64,000 nucleotides of DNA. Source: Bacteroidales bacterium (GTDB lineage Bacteria; Bacteroidota; Bacteroidia; Bacteroidales; UBA1715). Positions 26,558 through 35,084 of the stretch are shown here, piece by piece. The position numbers and the translations under genes were made by a program. The notes beneath the pieces were generated by a model. It ran no database searches. It saw only the letters and a list, made by a program, of their open reading frames with translations, and had not been told where the DNA came from. Position 1 is the stretch's first letter; each line of letters starts with the position of its first letter. The stretch is taken from contig JAITUU010000040.1 in assembly GCA_031286165.1 (NCBI GenBank), positions 1-64,000 of the forward strand, in the 5' to 3' direction.

Positions 26558-27481
26558 TTAATTAATTCGTTTTTTTGTAGTTTTTCCTTTTGCAGTTTGC
26601 ACCTGCGGCACACTATTGTCGGCAGGTACAGGTTGTGGAGGACGTTGCGGACGCACTACTTGGTGATTTTTCAAATCGTATTTGTCGCCTTTGCGTAAAA
26701 ACACAAAATTCTCTTGGTCGGCACTGTGAAATGCAGCGTAGGATTCACCGATTACTTCCACATTGTCGCCTTGCACTACCACAGCCGTAGATTCGTCTAT
26801 GCCAATGCCTATAAATTGCGGTGCTATGCGAATAAAAGCGGCGAGGTCGTTGTGGCGATTGCGCACAAGTATATGTTGGTCTATGGCAGAATTGCGCAAA
26901 AATCCCAAACCTTGCGTATGGTCGCCTATAAGCACTTCGTAGCCCGAAGTATCGCCTCGCCAAAGGAAAGAACCTTGTATGCTGGCACCGGCAGAACTTC
27001 CCGAAATTACGCCTCCGCGACCAAGCACGTTCCAAAATTCGGTATGCGCCAGTGTGTTGAGGTATATATCGGAAATGTGCCACTGCCTGCCGCCCACAAA
27101 AAACACTGCGGTTGCTTTGCGCAATTCCACGAGTTTATCGGGATTATTGGCATCGGCTATACTTTGCAAGTTCAATCCGCTCACACGCTCCGCACTAGCT
27201 ATGCGAGTGCGCAGGTCTTCTATCAATTTTGCCGAAGCATTTGCAGAAGTATCACCCGAAGCGTTGGACACTACCACTATACGCACTGCATCTTTGCCGC
27301 CGCCGAGTTCAAAAATTTTATCCCAAATTTCATCGGTTTGCTTGCCGCCGCCCACTATTACGAGCGAACCTTTTTCGGGTCCGTGCCGCGTGGTGGAAGG
27401 ATTGATTACAATAGGATTTTGTGCTATCGCCCACAAAGTAGCCGAGAATGCTATAAATAACGTTGTTAGTATTTTTTTCAT
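26558..27481 (-). CDS. Exported cyanophycinase-like peptidase (family S51)
   Basis: 307 residues with a signal peptide ending WAIAQ. The serine nucleophile elbow is SGSSAGA (Ser163), preceded by GGRQW and by VIVGGGK, all characteristic of cyanophycinase CphB and peptidase E. Cyanophycinase releases beta-Asp-Arg dipeptides from multi-L-arginyl-poly-L-aspartate; exported relatives let bacteria feed on it. Here the gene lies between SusD and an M14 peptidase, which suggests degradation of an imported peptide or amino-acid polymer. Whether the true substrate is cyanophycin or another Asp-rich peptide cannot be settled from the sequence. The tail is basic (KGKTTKKRIN). Confidence 0.88.
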   Translation of the reverse strand: MKKILTTLFIAFSATLWAIAQNPIVINPSTTRHGPEKGSLVIVGGGKQTDEIWDKIFELGGGKDAVRIVVVSNASGDTSANASAKLIEDLRTRIASAERVSGLNLQSIADANNPDKLVELRKATAVFFVGGRQWHISDIYLNTLAHTEFWNVLGRGGVISGSSAGASIQGSFLWRGDTSGYEVLIGDHTQGLGFLRNSAIDQHILVRNRHNDLAAFIRIAPQFIGIGIDESTAVVVQGDNVEVIGESYAAFHSADQENFVFLRKGDKYDLKNHQVVRPQRPPQPVPADNSVPQVQTAKGKTTKKRIN

Positions 27482-27515
27482 GATTCTGATTTTTTTAAAT
27501 TATTATTTGTGTTTG

Positions 27516-28877
27516 TTAATATCCGGCATTTTGAGTAAGGTCGGGGTCGTTGGTCAATACCGAAATAGGGAAGGGAAATACCCAATAGATAGGATTTTCG
27601 TAGCGTGCTTCCCACTGCCCGAACACCAGCGGTGCTCTTCCTGTGCGAATAATATCGAAGTAGCGATGTCCCTCAAACGCTAATTCATAGCGGCGTTCTT
27701 TTTCGAGAGCCAATTTCAAATCATCGGCAGAAAGTGAAGAAGCAAGTGGTGCTACGGAGGCTCTATTGCGAATAACATTTATATCAGCAGTTGCTCCTGC
27801 AATATCCGCAGTCGATTTTTTCAATCGTGCTTCGGCACGAATTAAATATTGCTCCGCCAAACGAAACACTTGCAAAGAACTCGAACCATCGGTTTTGGTA
27901 AATTCGCGCACAAAATACGGCAGCGTGTTTGGTGCCGGGCGATTGAAAATCAACTGACTGCGATTGCCGCCTATGCTGGGGTCATTCAATGAATCCGCCA
28001 ATGCCGGTGTTACCACATAATCCTGCAAACCGCCATTTGCCGAAGGCAGGTAATACGTATATAAAGGTATTTTATCGCTCGTGCTGAACGGAAATTCAAA
28101 GATAGATTCGCTCGATTTTTGCGTTAAAAAATATCCTTCGGGAGTTGCCGTTAATTGAAACGCCGTATTTTCTATTACTTTGGTAGCATATTGCTCGGCT
28201 AAATCCCACTGATTGGTATAAAGATACAAGCGTGCTTTGAGTGCATACACCGCCCACACAGAAATTCGCCCTCTATCGGCAAGCGTGGCATTGCTGCCAA
28301 AAAGTGTTTCTGCTTGATTCAAATCGTTCAGTGCTTGGGCAAACACTTGTTCGCGCGGACTTTGCAAAATACCATTCTGATTGGTAGCATTTGAAGGTTT
28401 GGTAACAATAGGCACCGCACCAAAAGTTACGGTAAGATTGATGTAACTCAATGCACGCAAGGTGTATGCCTGTGCCAAAATCACATTTTTACCATCGGCG
28501 GTAAATTTATTGTCGGGCAATTCATTCACATTTGCTATCACATTGTTCACGCGATTAATTGCTCTATAATTGCCATTGTAGCCAAAGCCACTCGTGCGGT
28601 CGGCACTACCTACTATGGGTAAAAATGCAATAATAGTACTCTGTGCGGTAAACGGCACCATATTGTCGGCAGCAATATTCCACGACACATAACTACTTGC
28701 CACGCCATCGGCAGTGGCAGAGTATGCACCATTCAAGGCTTTTTGCGCCGAAATTTGGTCCACAATTATTCCTTCGTCCGACACATTGTTTTGCGGTTCA
28801 AATTCCAATAATTTGTCGCAGGAGGCAAAAAGTGCAAGTCCTGCAAAAAGTAATGCGCTTATTCTATTCTTTTTCAT
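27516..28877 (-). CDS. SusD/RagB family substrate-binding lipoprotein
   Basis: 453 residues, slightly short for SusD. The lipobox LFASC places the lipidated cysteine at Cys20. The start of the mature protein (DKLLEFEPQNNVSDEG) and the block SAQKALNGAYS followed by TPR-like helices match SusD; the C-terminus has KERRYELAFEGHRYFDIIR, the most recognisable SusD block. It forms the lid on the SusC transporter encoded 29 bp upstream. With the peptidases downstream, the ligand is more likely a peptide or amino-acid polymer than a glycan, but this is inference. Confidence 0.93.
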   Translation of the reverse strand: MKKNRISALLFAGLALFASCDKLLEFEPQNNVSDEGIIVDQISAQKALNGAYSATADGVASSYVSWNIAADNMVPFTAQSTIIAFLPIVGSADRTSGFGYNGNYRAINRVNNVIANVNELPDNKFTADGKNVILAQAYTLRALSYINLTVTFGAVPIVTKPSNATNQNGILQSPREQVFAQALNDLNQAETLFGSNATLADRGRISVWAVYALKARLYLYTNQWDLAEQYATKVIENTAFQLTATPEGYFLTQKSSESIFEFPFSTSDKIPLYTYYLPSANGGLQDYVVTPALADSLNDPSIGGNRSQLIFNRPAPNTLPYFVREFTKTDGSSSLQVFRLAEQYLIRAEARLKKSTADIAGATADINVIRNRASVAPLASSLSADDLKLALEKERRYELAFEGHRYFDIIRTGRAPLVFGQWEARYENPIYWVFPFPISVLTNDPDLTQNAGY

Positions 28878-28906
28878 CGTTATTATTTTTTAGGTACGTT
28901 GATTTA

Positions 28907-31900
28907 CTAAAATGTCAAATTAATTCCGGCAACAAATGAGCGTGGTTGCGGAGGTGTGCCAAAGTCAAGTCCTTGCACCAATCCGCGACTGTCGCTGTCT
29001 ATATTCACCTCTGGGTCGGGACCGGAATACTTGCTCCATAGGAACAAATTCGCTGCGGTGGCATACACGCTCGCTTGCTGAATACCTACTTGGCGCGTCC
29101 AGCGTTTAGGCAAAGTGTAGGCTACGGTAATATTGCGCAAGCGAATAAAAGAACCGTCTTCTACCATGCGGCTTGTTTGGCGTTCGTAGTTGCCAAGCCC
29201 TCCGGCATTGGCAGTAGTTTTTGGTCGCGGCAACACATCGTGCAACAAGCCATCATCGCCCACTTTATACGAATCTTTATCTTCTTCCTTCCAATAATTA
29301 TTGTTGCTTGCTTGAATAGAACGCGCCACACCATTCGTTCCGCCCGACTCTAAGAACATACGGGTATAGTTGAATAATTTATTGCCGGAGCGCACATAGA
29401 AATTGAAATCCAACGACCAATTTTTATAGCTAAGGGTATTTTTGAGCGTTCCTTCTACTTTTGCCCACGCATTGCCCATAAATTTTTTATCTTCATCGTT
29501 CAATTTTCCATCGCCATTCACATCGGTATAAACCGCATCGCCGGTGGCAGGGTCCACACCCAAATATTCCCACACCCAAAATGAATAGAGCGGTTGCCCT
29601 TCTTCCACGCGATACATGCCGTAACTACCGGTGGTGGCAGTTTTCATTTTTTCAATTTTATTGCTGTTGTGCGAAGCCGTTGCTATGGTTTTCCACGAAA
29701 AATCGCGTTTTTTAATATTCGTAGAGTTTATCAGCAATTCCCAACCTTTGTTGCTAATTTCTCCGGTATTTTTGGTAATACTGCTCAAACCTGTTTTTCC
29801 GGGTAAACTTTCGGCAAGCAAAAGGTCGTAGGTATATTTATTATACACATCAAATTCTACTATAATACGATTTTTCAAAAATCCTGTAGCAAGCCCCACA
29901 TTCCACTGACGGGTAGTTTCCCATTTCAAATCGGGATTTGCCAACTGATAGGGCGCAATACCTGCTTGACCATCGTAACTCGCGCCGCCTTCCCACAATC
30001 CGAGTGAAGCAAAATCGCCAATGGCATCGTTGCCGCTAAACCCAAAACTTCCTTTCAAGCGCACATCGGAAAATCCCACGTGTTTTGGAAAAAATGCTTC
30101 GTTGAAAATATTCCACGCTGCACCCACCGCAGGGAAATAGCCCCAACGATTGTCTGCCGACACACGCGAAGAACCATCGGCACGCAGCGTGAAATCTATA
30201 CTATAGCGATTGCTGTATGAATAATTCGCTCCGCCAAAAAACGAAAGCAATGACGACTGCGAACCCGAACTGCTACCCGAAGTTACTGCTGCCGAAGTAA
30301 TACGGCGAAATTCATTGCTCGGAAATTGCGTACCGGTAAGGGTGGTTGATTCCGTATTTTTTGTTTGATATGAATTTCCCAAAAAGGCGGAAATATTGTG
30401 TTTTTCGCGGAAGGTTTGCAAGTAATTCAACGTTTGTTCCGCACTGAATAAATTCGATGTCCGTAAGTTGTCGTTCGCCGCGCCATTTGAGCCGGAACCG
30501 GCATTTAAGTACGTGTCGAAATAAAATTTCTCGTGATATTGATTGCGGTCGTTGCTCCACGAAGATTTAAAGAACAATCCTTTTGTAATTTCGTAGCGAG
30601 CAAACACATTGTTGATAATGCGCGTGCCGTATGTCCAGCCATCGGTATGTTCTATTATGGCAATAGGATTGTCGAAAGCCACCGGTTTGTTGTAACTGCC
30701 GTCTTCCTTAAAAATAGGGTAAAACGTAGGAGTGTGCAGTGCCGCTTGAAACAATCCGGCAGGACCATCGCCCACTTGCACCACTTCGCGTTTGGTAAGC
30801 GAAAATGTATTGCTCGTTCCTATTTTCAATTTTTTATTGATAGCATGGTCTAAATTCAATCGAAAACTATTACGATTAAATTCCTGCATTTTGAGTGTAC
30901 TCTGCTGTTTATTGATTTCGCCACCAAGGAAAAAGTTAGTTTTATCGCTGCCGCCGCTTACCGAAAGCAAGTATTTTTGCCCTAACGCAGTACGAAAAAT
31001 TTCATCGAGGCGGTCGTATGTTTTCTGATCTTCGGGATTTCCGAGTGCAATATTTTTGGTATCGCTATCGGCAGGGCGAAAGGGGCGTTGTTCCCAGCGT
31101 CCATCGTTTTTGTAGGCTTCGTTCACTATGGCGGCGTGTTCGGGTCCGGTGGTTATTTCCCACAAATTTTCTGCACGCGAAAGCCCCAATTCTGTTCCGA
31201 ATTTTACCTGTGTTTTTGAACCTTGTTTTCCGCGTTTGGTAGTTACCAAAATCACACCATTGGCACCTTTTGCACCGTAGGCAGCGGTAGCACTCGCATC
31301 TTTGAGCACTGTAATACTTTCCACATCATCGGGATTGAGGTCGGCGAGCGGATCTATTTGCTGACCACCCAAACCACGCTGCTGCAAACTCACCGTACTC
31401 ACCTGCACCCCATCTATTATATACAGTGGATTATTATCGGCATTGATAGACGTAGTACCGCGCAAACGAATAGTGGAGGAAGTTCCCGGCACACCCGAAG
31501 CACTCGAAATATTCAAACCGGCAACTTCACCCTGCAATTTTCCTGAAAGTGTAGGACTTACCGTATTGGCTATTTGCCCGGCACCTATGGTGCTGGTGGC
31601 ACTTGCTATGGTTCCGCGTTTTTGCACGGCATAACCCACCACTACTACCTCATCGAGTAAATTCTGCTCCTCCTTGAGTATAATCACAAGTTGCCCCGCA
31701 GGTGCTTCGTAAATATCTACATCTTCTTTTTTGAAACCGGTGTAGGTAAATTCCAGCGTTACCGGAAAAGAAGTTTGCAGCGCAAAATTTCCGTCAATAT
31801 CGGTTTCTGCGGCAGCGGCGGCATCTTTTTTTGCACCTACGGTGCGCACCCCCACTCCTATCAATGAATTACCCTTACTATCGGTTACTCTTCCTTCCAA

Positions 31901-32020
31901 TGCTACTTTTTGCGCCTGTGCAGAAAGGGTAATTGAACTACACAAGGCTATAAAGAGTAGCCACACGATTTTCTTGGAGAAACGCTTATTCACGTTCTCC
32001 GAATTGTTTACTTGTACCAT
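28907..32020 (-). CDS. SusC/RagA family TonB-dependent outer-membrane transporter
   Basis: 1037 residues. A signal peptide (to about 37) is followed by a carboxypeptidase-regulatory-like domain (LEGRVTDSKGNSLIGVGV), a TonB-box-like stretch (LDEVVVVGY), a plug with NNPLYIIDGVQV and ESITVLKDASATAAYGAKG, and a 22-strand barrel ending FVAGINLTF. It imports large ligands captured by the SusD partner, powered by TonB. It lies 54 bp after the PstS-like gene, with AT-rich tandem repeats in between and no recognisable promoter, so it may be controlled by the leader upstream of that gene. Confidence 0.95.
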   Translation of the reverse strand: MVQVNNSENVNKRFSKKIVWLLFIALCSSITLSAQAQKVALEGRVTDSKGNSLIGVGVRTVGAKKDAAAAAETDIDGNFALQTSFPVTLEFTYTGFKKEDVDIYEAPAGQLVIILKEEQNLLDEVVVVGYAVQKRGTIASATSTIGAGQIANTVSPTLSGKLQGEVAGLNISSASGVPGTSSTIRLRGTTSINADNNPLYIIDGVQVSTVSLQQRGLGGQQIDPLADLNPDDVESITVLKDASATAAYGAKGANGVILVTTKRGKQGSKTQVKFGTELGLSRAENLWEITTGPEHAAIVNEAYKNDGRWEQRPFRPADSDTKNIALGNPEDQKTYDRLDEIFRTALGQKYLLSVSGGSDKTNFFLGGEINKQQSTLKMQEFNRNSFRLNLDHAINKKLKIGTSNTFSLTKREVVQVGDGPAGLFQAALHTPTFYPIFKEDGSYNKPVAFDNPIAIIEHTDGWTYGTRIINNVFARYEITKGLFFKSSWSNDRNQYHEKFYFDTYLNAGSGSNGAANDNLRTSNLFSAEQTLNYLQTFREKHNISAFLGNSYQTKNTESTTLTGTQFPSNEFRRITSAAVTSGSSSGSQSSLLSFFGGANYSYSNRYSIDFTLRADGSSRVSADNRWGYFPAVGAAWNIFNEAFFPKHVGFSDVRLKGSFGFSGNDAIGDFASLGLWEGGASYDGQAGIAPYQLANPDLKWETTRQWNVGLATGFLKNRIIVEFDVYNKYTYDLLLAESLPGKTGLSSITKNTGEISNKGWELLINSTNIKKRDFSWKTIATASHNSNKIEKMKTATTGSYGMYRVEEGQPLYSFWVWEYLGVDPATGDAVYTDVNGDGKLNDEDKKFMGNAWAKVEGTLKNTLSYKNWSLDFNFYVRSGNKLFNYTRMFLESGGTNGVARSIQASNNNYWKEEDKDSYKVGDDGLLHDVLPRPKTTANAGGLGNYERQTSRMVEDGSFIRLRNITVAYTLPKRWTRQVGIQQASVYATAANLFLWSKYSGPDPEVNIDSDSRGLVQGLDFGTPPQPRSFVAGINLTF

Positions 32021-32026
32021 TGCAAC

Positions 32027-32070
32027 ATTATTTTTAGTTTATTTTTATAGTTTATTTTTAGTTTATTTTT
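32027..32070. repeat. AT-rich tandem repeat (about 11 bp, TTTATTTTTAG)
   Basis: Three to four imperfect copies fill the space between the PstS-like gene and susC. No promoter box is seen inside. Confidence 0.55.
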
Positions 32071-32073
32071 TTC

Positions 32074-32997
32074 TTATTGCGTAAATGCCGATTGATACAA
32101 AAGTTCTAAGCGCGTTTGCTGTTCGGCACTTTCTTTATTGCTCAAATTCAAAAATCCGTATTCATGATTGAATTGCGCACTATGCGCCAGCACCCATTGC
32201 ACAAAGTGTTGCACATCGGCATTGCGCGATAGTGTTTCTGGCACTTGCAAGCCATATCTACTTACCGGAATTTGTTCTATATCAGTATCTTCAAGTATCG
32301 AAATAATTGCATCTATATTATTCGATTGCAGTGATTTCGAGAGTTTTGCACCGGCATGTATGGGCAAAATTGCCACATTTTGTTTCAACTGCCGCGATTC
32401 GGTGTCGAACACATAATTGAGTGTATTGAAGGCTATGCCTGTTTCATCGCGCTGCACAGCACTCACCAAATGAATATCATCTCCTATGATTTTTTTACCG
32501 CGCAATCGTTCCGGTGTAGCATTGTAGGCAGTTGCCAGCGTAATAGAGGTGGAAACCGCGCCCTGCCGCGCATACACCGTGGCAGTATATTTTTCCTTCT
32601 CTTTTCGGTAATAGCCGCCAGCTTCTTCGTCATCTTCGTCTTCCAATACTTGCTCAAAAAACAGTTTCGACAAATCACTTTTCTTCAAACCCTTCCCGGC
32701 TTGTACTATAAGTGGATTTTTCACATTGCTCACCGGCAAAAGCGCGTATTTTCCTACATACACCACTCTTCCGCGAGTATCGGTGGGTTGTGCCACTATA
32801 AAAATTGCAGCATTGTTCGCAGTTTCTTCGTTACTCAGCGTAATGTGCGACTGCGGATTTTCTTTGGCATATTCCGAAATCAATTTTTCTACTATGGGTT
32901 GCACAAATTTTGCATTGCCCACATACACCGTTTGTGCCCACGCAGTTGCCGAAAGTAGGGTCAAAACTGCGGCTAAAAATCTTCCTTTTGTTTTCAT
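32074..32997 (-). CDS. Exported PstS-like periplasmic binding protein
   Basis: 307 residues with a signal peptide (ends TAWAQ). The mature start (TVYVGNAKFVQPIVEKL) and the pattern of a two-lobed phosphate-type binding protein are visible, although the short length and an acidic insert (EDEDDEEAGGYY, about 120-132) are unusual. Family members bind phosphate, other oxyanions or act as accessory proteins. No ABC permease genes are adjacent. Instead it is the first gene before SusC/SusD and is preceded by a Cys/Met-rich leader ORF and intrinsic terminator. It may be a sensor or hand-over protein for that transporter. The ligand is unknown; an oxyanion such as sulfate would fit the leader, but that is speculation. 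Confidence 0.65.
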   Translation of the reverse strand: MKTKGRFLAAVLTLLSATAWAQTVYVGNAKFVQPIVEKLISEYAKENPQSHITLSNEETANNAAIFIVAQPTDTRGRVVYVGKYALLPVSNVKNPLIVQAGKGLKKSDLSKLFFEQVLEDEDDEEAGGYYRKEKEKYTATVYARQGAVSTSITLATAYNATPERLRGKKIIGDDIHLVSAVQRDETGIAFNTLNYVFDTESRQLKQNVAILPIHAGAKLSKSLQSNNIDAIISILEDTDIEQIPVSRYGLQVPETLSRNADVQHFVQWVLAHSAQFNHEYGFLNLSNKESAEQQTRLELLYQSAFTQ

Positions 32998-33042
32998 TGT
33001 TGTTTGTGTTTAGTGTGTTTACTTTATTGTTTTGTGAAATCG

Positions 33043-33079
33043 AAAAAAAAACCGTTCTATAAAACGAATTATAGAACGG
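33043..33079 (-). terminator. Intrinsic terminator (attenuator) 45 bp before the PstS-like gene
   Basis: On the minus strand an 11-bp perfect stem CCGTTCTATAA/TTATAGAACGG with loop TTCGTT is followed by nine T. Its 5' arm GTTCTATA (33077-33070) is also perfectly complementary to TATAGAAC at 33113-33106, which overlaps the leader-ORF stop codon. This gives mutually exclusive terminator and antiterminator pairings. Confidence 0.8.
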
Positions 33080-33108
33080 CGGGGTTATTTTGAAAAAACT
33101 TGTGTGTT

Positions 33109-33207
33109 CTATACGTATTCGGAGTGCACGTGCATACAGCAGCAACACATAGTGCATCCGGCGAATATTGCTATCGGCATTGCTTGTATGGTATTCATTG
33201 TGTTCAT
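33109..33207 (-). CDS. Cys/Met-rich leader peptide, 32 residues
   Basis: ATG at 33207, TAG at 33109. The peptide contains five Cys and five Met in 32 residues, with the core GCTMCCCCMH (Cys18 and Cys21-24). It starts about 30 nt after a predicted transcription start and ends 30 nt before an intrinsic terminator that precedes the PstS-like gene. A ribosome stalled on the Cys run would leave the segment TATAGAAC at the stop codon free to pair with the terminator's 5' arm. This is the layout of a ribosome-mediated attenuator. Polycysteine leader ORFs with that role are known from mycobacteria. An alternative is a small Cys-rich protein or chance. Confidence 0.6.
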   Translation of the reverse strand: MNTMNTIQAMPIAIFAGCTMCCCCMHVHSEYV

Positions 33208-33243
33208 TTGTTTTACTCAATTTGTTTGTAAAAAACTACTTCG

Positions 33244-33274
33244 CAAAAATAGAATGAGCACCACGAACATACAA
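33244..33274 (-). promoter_or_regulatory. Promoter of the Cys-leader transcript
   Basis: On the minus strand TTG (33274-33272), 20 bp spacer, then TATTTTTG (33251-33244), an exact TAnnTTTG box. The predicted start is near 33237. Confidence 0.65.
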
Positions 33275-33291
33275 TACCTCGAAAAGGGTAT

Positions 33292-33333
33292 ATTGTAGTT
33301 GTTAGTGATTAGTTGTTGGTTTTCAGTTTTCTC
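33292..33333. repeat. Drifting heptad array (TTGTTAG, TGATTAG, TTGTTGG, TTTTCAG)
   Basis: About six 7-bp units lie between the divergent promoters of the leader transcript and pyk. Confidence 0.6.
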
Positions 33334-33382
33334 CCTACAATCTTTTTTTACAACAAAAATTTTCACGAAACGAAAAAAACGT

Positions 33383-33390
33383 TACTTTTG
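33383..33390 (+). promoter_or_regulatory. -7 box TACTTTTG of pyk
   Basis: A TAnnTTTG box 80 bp before the pyk ATG, giving a leader of about 73 nt. Confidence 0.6.
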
Positions 33391-33414
33391 GGCAATTTTT
33401 CGCAGAATTGTAAG

Positions 33415-33459
33415 GCACTTCCTTTTCTGCACCGAAAAAGGAAACAAAACCCGAAGTGC
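33415..33459 (+). promoter_or_regulatory. Hairpin in the pyk 5' leader
   Basis: GCACTTC (33415-33421) can pair with GAAGTGC (33453-33459), and an inner CTTTT/AAAAG stem extends it. It ends 10 nt before the pyk ATG and has no T-run, so it may affect translation or RNA stability. Function unknown. Confidence 0.4.
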
Positions 33460-33469
33460 ACAATAAACT

Positions 33470-34930
33470 ATGACATCGAAATTTACCAAAATAGTAGCCA
33501 CCATTTCTGACAAACGGTGCGATATTCCTTTTTTACAACAATTATTCGACGAGGGCATGAACGTAGTGCGCCTCAATTCCGCACACTTAGACCACGCCGG
33601 TTTCGATAAAATAATACAAAACGTGCGTGCCGTGTCGAACCAAATTGCACTGCTTATGGACACCAAAGGTCCCGAAGTGCGCACCACTGCCAATGCCAAT
33701 GACGACATTATACATCTCCGCGCAGGCACCTTGATATTGGTAAAAGGCGAACCTACGCAACTTTCGAGCAAACAGTGTATTTGCGTGAGTTATCCCAATT
33801 TTGTGAACGATTTGCAAATCGGCAATCACATACTGTTCGATGACGGCGAAATAGAATTGGAAGTAAAAGAAAAAACCGCCGAACACCTTGTGTGCGAAGT
33901 GCTCAACGATGGCGAACTCGGTAACCGCAAAAGCGTGAACATTCCGGGAGTGCGCATCAATTTACCTTCGCTCACCGAAAAAGACCTCAGTTCCATAGAG
34001 TATTGCATACAAAACAACGTGGATTTTATTGCTCACTCCTTTGTGCGCAATCGCCACGATATTCTCGCCATTCAAAAAATATTAGACGAGCGCGAAAGTC
34101 CCATAAAAATTATTGCAAAAATAGAAAATCAAGAAGGCGTAGATAATATTGACGAAATTTTGGAACACGCCTACGGAGTAATGATAGCACGCGGAGATTT
34201 GGGCATAGAAGTGGCACAGGAAAAAATACCGGGCATTCAGCGCGTGCTTATTCGCAAATGCGTACTTGCTCACAAACCGGTAATTGTGGCTACGCAAATG
34301 CTCCATTCCATGATAGAACACCCGCGCCCTACTCGCGCCGAAATTACCGACATAGCCAACGCCATATACTACCGCACCGATGCACTCATGCTCAGCGGCG
34401 AAACCGCCTACGGAAAATATCCGGTGGAAGCGGTGCGCACTATGGCAAAAGTTGCCCGCGAAGCGGAACTTACCAAAATGTCGGAAAATGATATTCCTAT
34501 CAATTACGAAAACGATGGTTTCGACATTATGTCGTTTTTGGCAAAATCTGCCGTACAAGCAAACGTGCTTTTGGGTACCAAAATGACCATAACCGATAGT
34601 CTTACCGGCATGACCGCACGTACCCTTGCAGCCTACCGAGCCAAAAATCCGGTAATTGCAATTTGCTACGAAGAACGCACCACACGCCTTTTGGCATTGT
34701 CGTATGGCGTATTCTCCATTTATCAAGAAGAAAAAGACAACGCTCGCGAATATTTCTTTGGCGCACTCAAAACCCTCCTTCGTAGAGAATGGATTACCCA
34801 AGACGACTACATAACCTATTTAAGTGGTAGTCAAGGAGTTGGTGGCGGCACCACCTTTATTGAAATCAATCAAGTGCGCAAAATTTTACAAACAATACGC
34901 CACACTACCCTTGTGGGAATGGAAAAATAG
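33470..34930 (+). CDS. pyk: Pyruvate kinase
   Basis: 486 residues, normal length. It converts phosphoenolpyruvate and ADP to pyruvate and ATP, the last step of glycolysis, in the cytoplasm. Visible blocks are NVVRLNSAH near the N-terminus, MDTKGPEVR (catalytic domain), IIAKIENQEGV (catalytic Lys region), MIARGDLGIEV and VIVATQML. The C-terminal alpha/beta allosteric domain starts near 350. It is monocistronic: it has its own -7 box with a 73-nt leader, and a heptad array begins at its TAG stop codon. Confidence 0.97.
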   Translation: MTSKFTKIVATISDKRCDIPFLQQLFDEGMNVVRLNSAHLDHAGFDKIIQNVRAVSNQIALLMDTKGPEVRTTANANDDIIHLRAGTLILVKGEPTQLSSKQCICVSYPNFVNDLQIGNHILFDDGEIELEVKEKTAEHLVCEVLNDGELGNRKSVNIPGVRINLPSLTEKDLSSIEYCIQNNVDFIAHSFVRNRHDILAIQKILDERESPIKIIAKIENQEGVDNIDEILEHAYGVMIARGDLGIEVAQEKIPGIQRVLIRKCVLAHKPVIVATQMLHSMIEHPRPTRAEITDIANAIYYRTDALMLSGETAYGKYPVEAVRTMAKVAREAELTKMSENDIPINYENDGFDIMSFLAKSAVQANVLLGTKMTITDSLTGMTARTLAAYRAKNPVIAICYEERTTRLLALSYGVFSIYQEEKDNAREYFFGALKTLLRREWITQDDYITYLSGSQGVGGGTTFIEINQVRKILQTIRHTTLVGMEK

Positions 34931-34951
34931 TTATTAGTTGTTAGTTGTTAG
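34924..34951. repeat. Heptad array starting at the pyk stop (TTGTTAG units)
   Basis: The terminal AAAATAG of pyk is in phase with TTATTAG, TTGTTAG, TTGTTAG. Each unit carries a TAG. Confidence 0.65.
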
Positions 34952-35018
34952 GAATTAATTGTTCTCATTAGCATATTGCCACATTAGCACATTGTCATAT
35001 TTTTTTCGCAATTCGTAT

Positions 35019-35048
35019 TTTGTAATTCGTAATTGTTTTGTACTTTTG
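35019..35048 (+). promoter_or_regulatory. Promoter of the tryptophanase-family gene
   Basis: TTTG (35019-35022), 18 bp, TACTTTTG (35041-35048). An AATTCGT unit and the spacer AATTGTTTTG stand directly before the -7 box. Confidence 0.65.
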
Positions 35049-35084
35049 TTCTTTTTTTAATGAACTTTTAAATTTGAACAGAAC

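Noticed and set aside
34082..34801. 239-codon minus-strand ORF
   Set aside because: Antisense to pyruvate kinase; aromatic/His-rich shadow translation.
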